This document shows positions 63,771 to 64,000 of a stretch of 64,000 bases of DNA, piece by piece. The notes beneath the pieces were generated by a model, which searched no databases, was not told where the DNA came from, and was given only the letters and a program-made list of their open reading frames with translations. A program made the position numbers and the translations under genes. The DNA comes from Porogramme epimiltina (taxonomy: Eukaryota; Basidiomycota; Agaricomycetes; Polyporales; Polyporaceae). The stretch's first letter is position 1. Each line of letters opens with the position of its first letter. The DNA is taken from NCBI GenBank assembly GCA_900155495.1, contig FTLJ01000051.1:1-64000 (forward strand), written 5' to 3'.

Positions 63771-64000
63771 TGACCTAAAAGGTTCGGGTTTCTCATGAAC
63801 CTCTGACCCGAACAACCTTCGTGTATTTGTATTATTTGACCCAACCCCCCTTCAATGTGGATTCTCTGTCCATCTCCACTATCCACTTTGTTGGTACCCA
63901 ATAACCTAGCGGGTATGCCTTCAAAACACGCATTCGAAGTCACCGCTGCACCTCCTGTATTCGACGGCCTTCGTCTCATTTTAAGAAATTCCCTCCTTTG
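63771..64000. other. Right edge, 3' region
   Basis: The 3' end of the carboxypeptidase gene. Open frames here run minus to plus without support, and no further gene can be named before the window ends. Confidence 0.6.

Overview
This window is nuclear DNA of a filamentous basidiomycete, most likely a mushroom-forming Agaricomycete. The genes are split by many short introns (about 50-90 bp, mostly GT-AG), intergenic gaps are short, and several proteins are typical of this group: a HET-domain protein without introns, a P450 with an AxxHTT I-helix, a one-domain secreted fasciclin protein, and a Kv-beta-type aldo-keto reductase. Exon joins were checked for reading frame by hand. For most genes the exon lengths add up to whole codons.

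Layout. (1) About 1-14,930 is a very GC-rich block (about 70% by eye on sampled lines). It holds no gene I can support, only simple repeats, inverted repeats and homopolymer runs. Composition drops sharply near 14,930-15,000. (2) 15,286-19,031 (minus) carries an unknown protein with a possible nuclease-like fold and a secreted FAS1 protein. (3) 19,762-24,750 (plus) carries an aldo-keto reductase and the delta subunit of the COPI coat. (4) 25,071-27,392 (minus) is a Gfd2/YDR514C-like RNase H-fold protein with a 6-nt microexon. (5) 28,757-32,030 (plus) is the ubiquitin-eL40 fusion and a cytochrome P450. (6) 32,227-34,203 (minus) is a HET-domain protein. (7) 34,929-41,305 is UTP14 (plus), convergent with an Nramp metal transporter (minus). 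(8) 42,005-45,614 is a divergent pair: an unknown Cys-motif protein (minus) and a CDK-like kinase (plus). (9) 45,742-53,545 is SMC4 (condensin, minus), divergent from a Met1-type uroporphyrinogen methyltransferase (plus). (10) 53,789-60,213 (plus) is SRP14, a DUF726/Mil1-like membrane hydrolase with NPF motifs, and an unknown basic protein. (11) 61,797-63,770 (plus) is a secreted serine carboxypeptidase.

The genes are mostly independent housekeeping functions (ribosome biogenesis, SRP, COPI, condensin, siroheme synthesis) with some accessory genes between them. I see no biosynthetic cluster and no mobile element with recognisable proteins. The least explained parts are the 15-kb GC-rich block, the unknown gene beside it, and several unusual exon structures: an ATG-only exon, 6-nt and 20-nt microexons, GC-AG introns, and catalytic codons split by introns.
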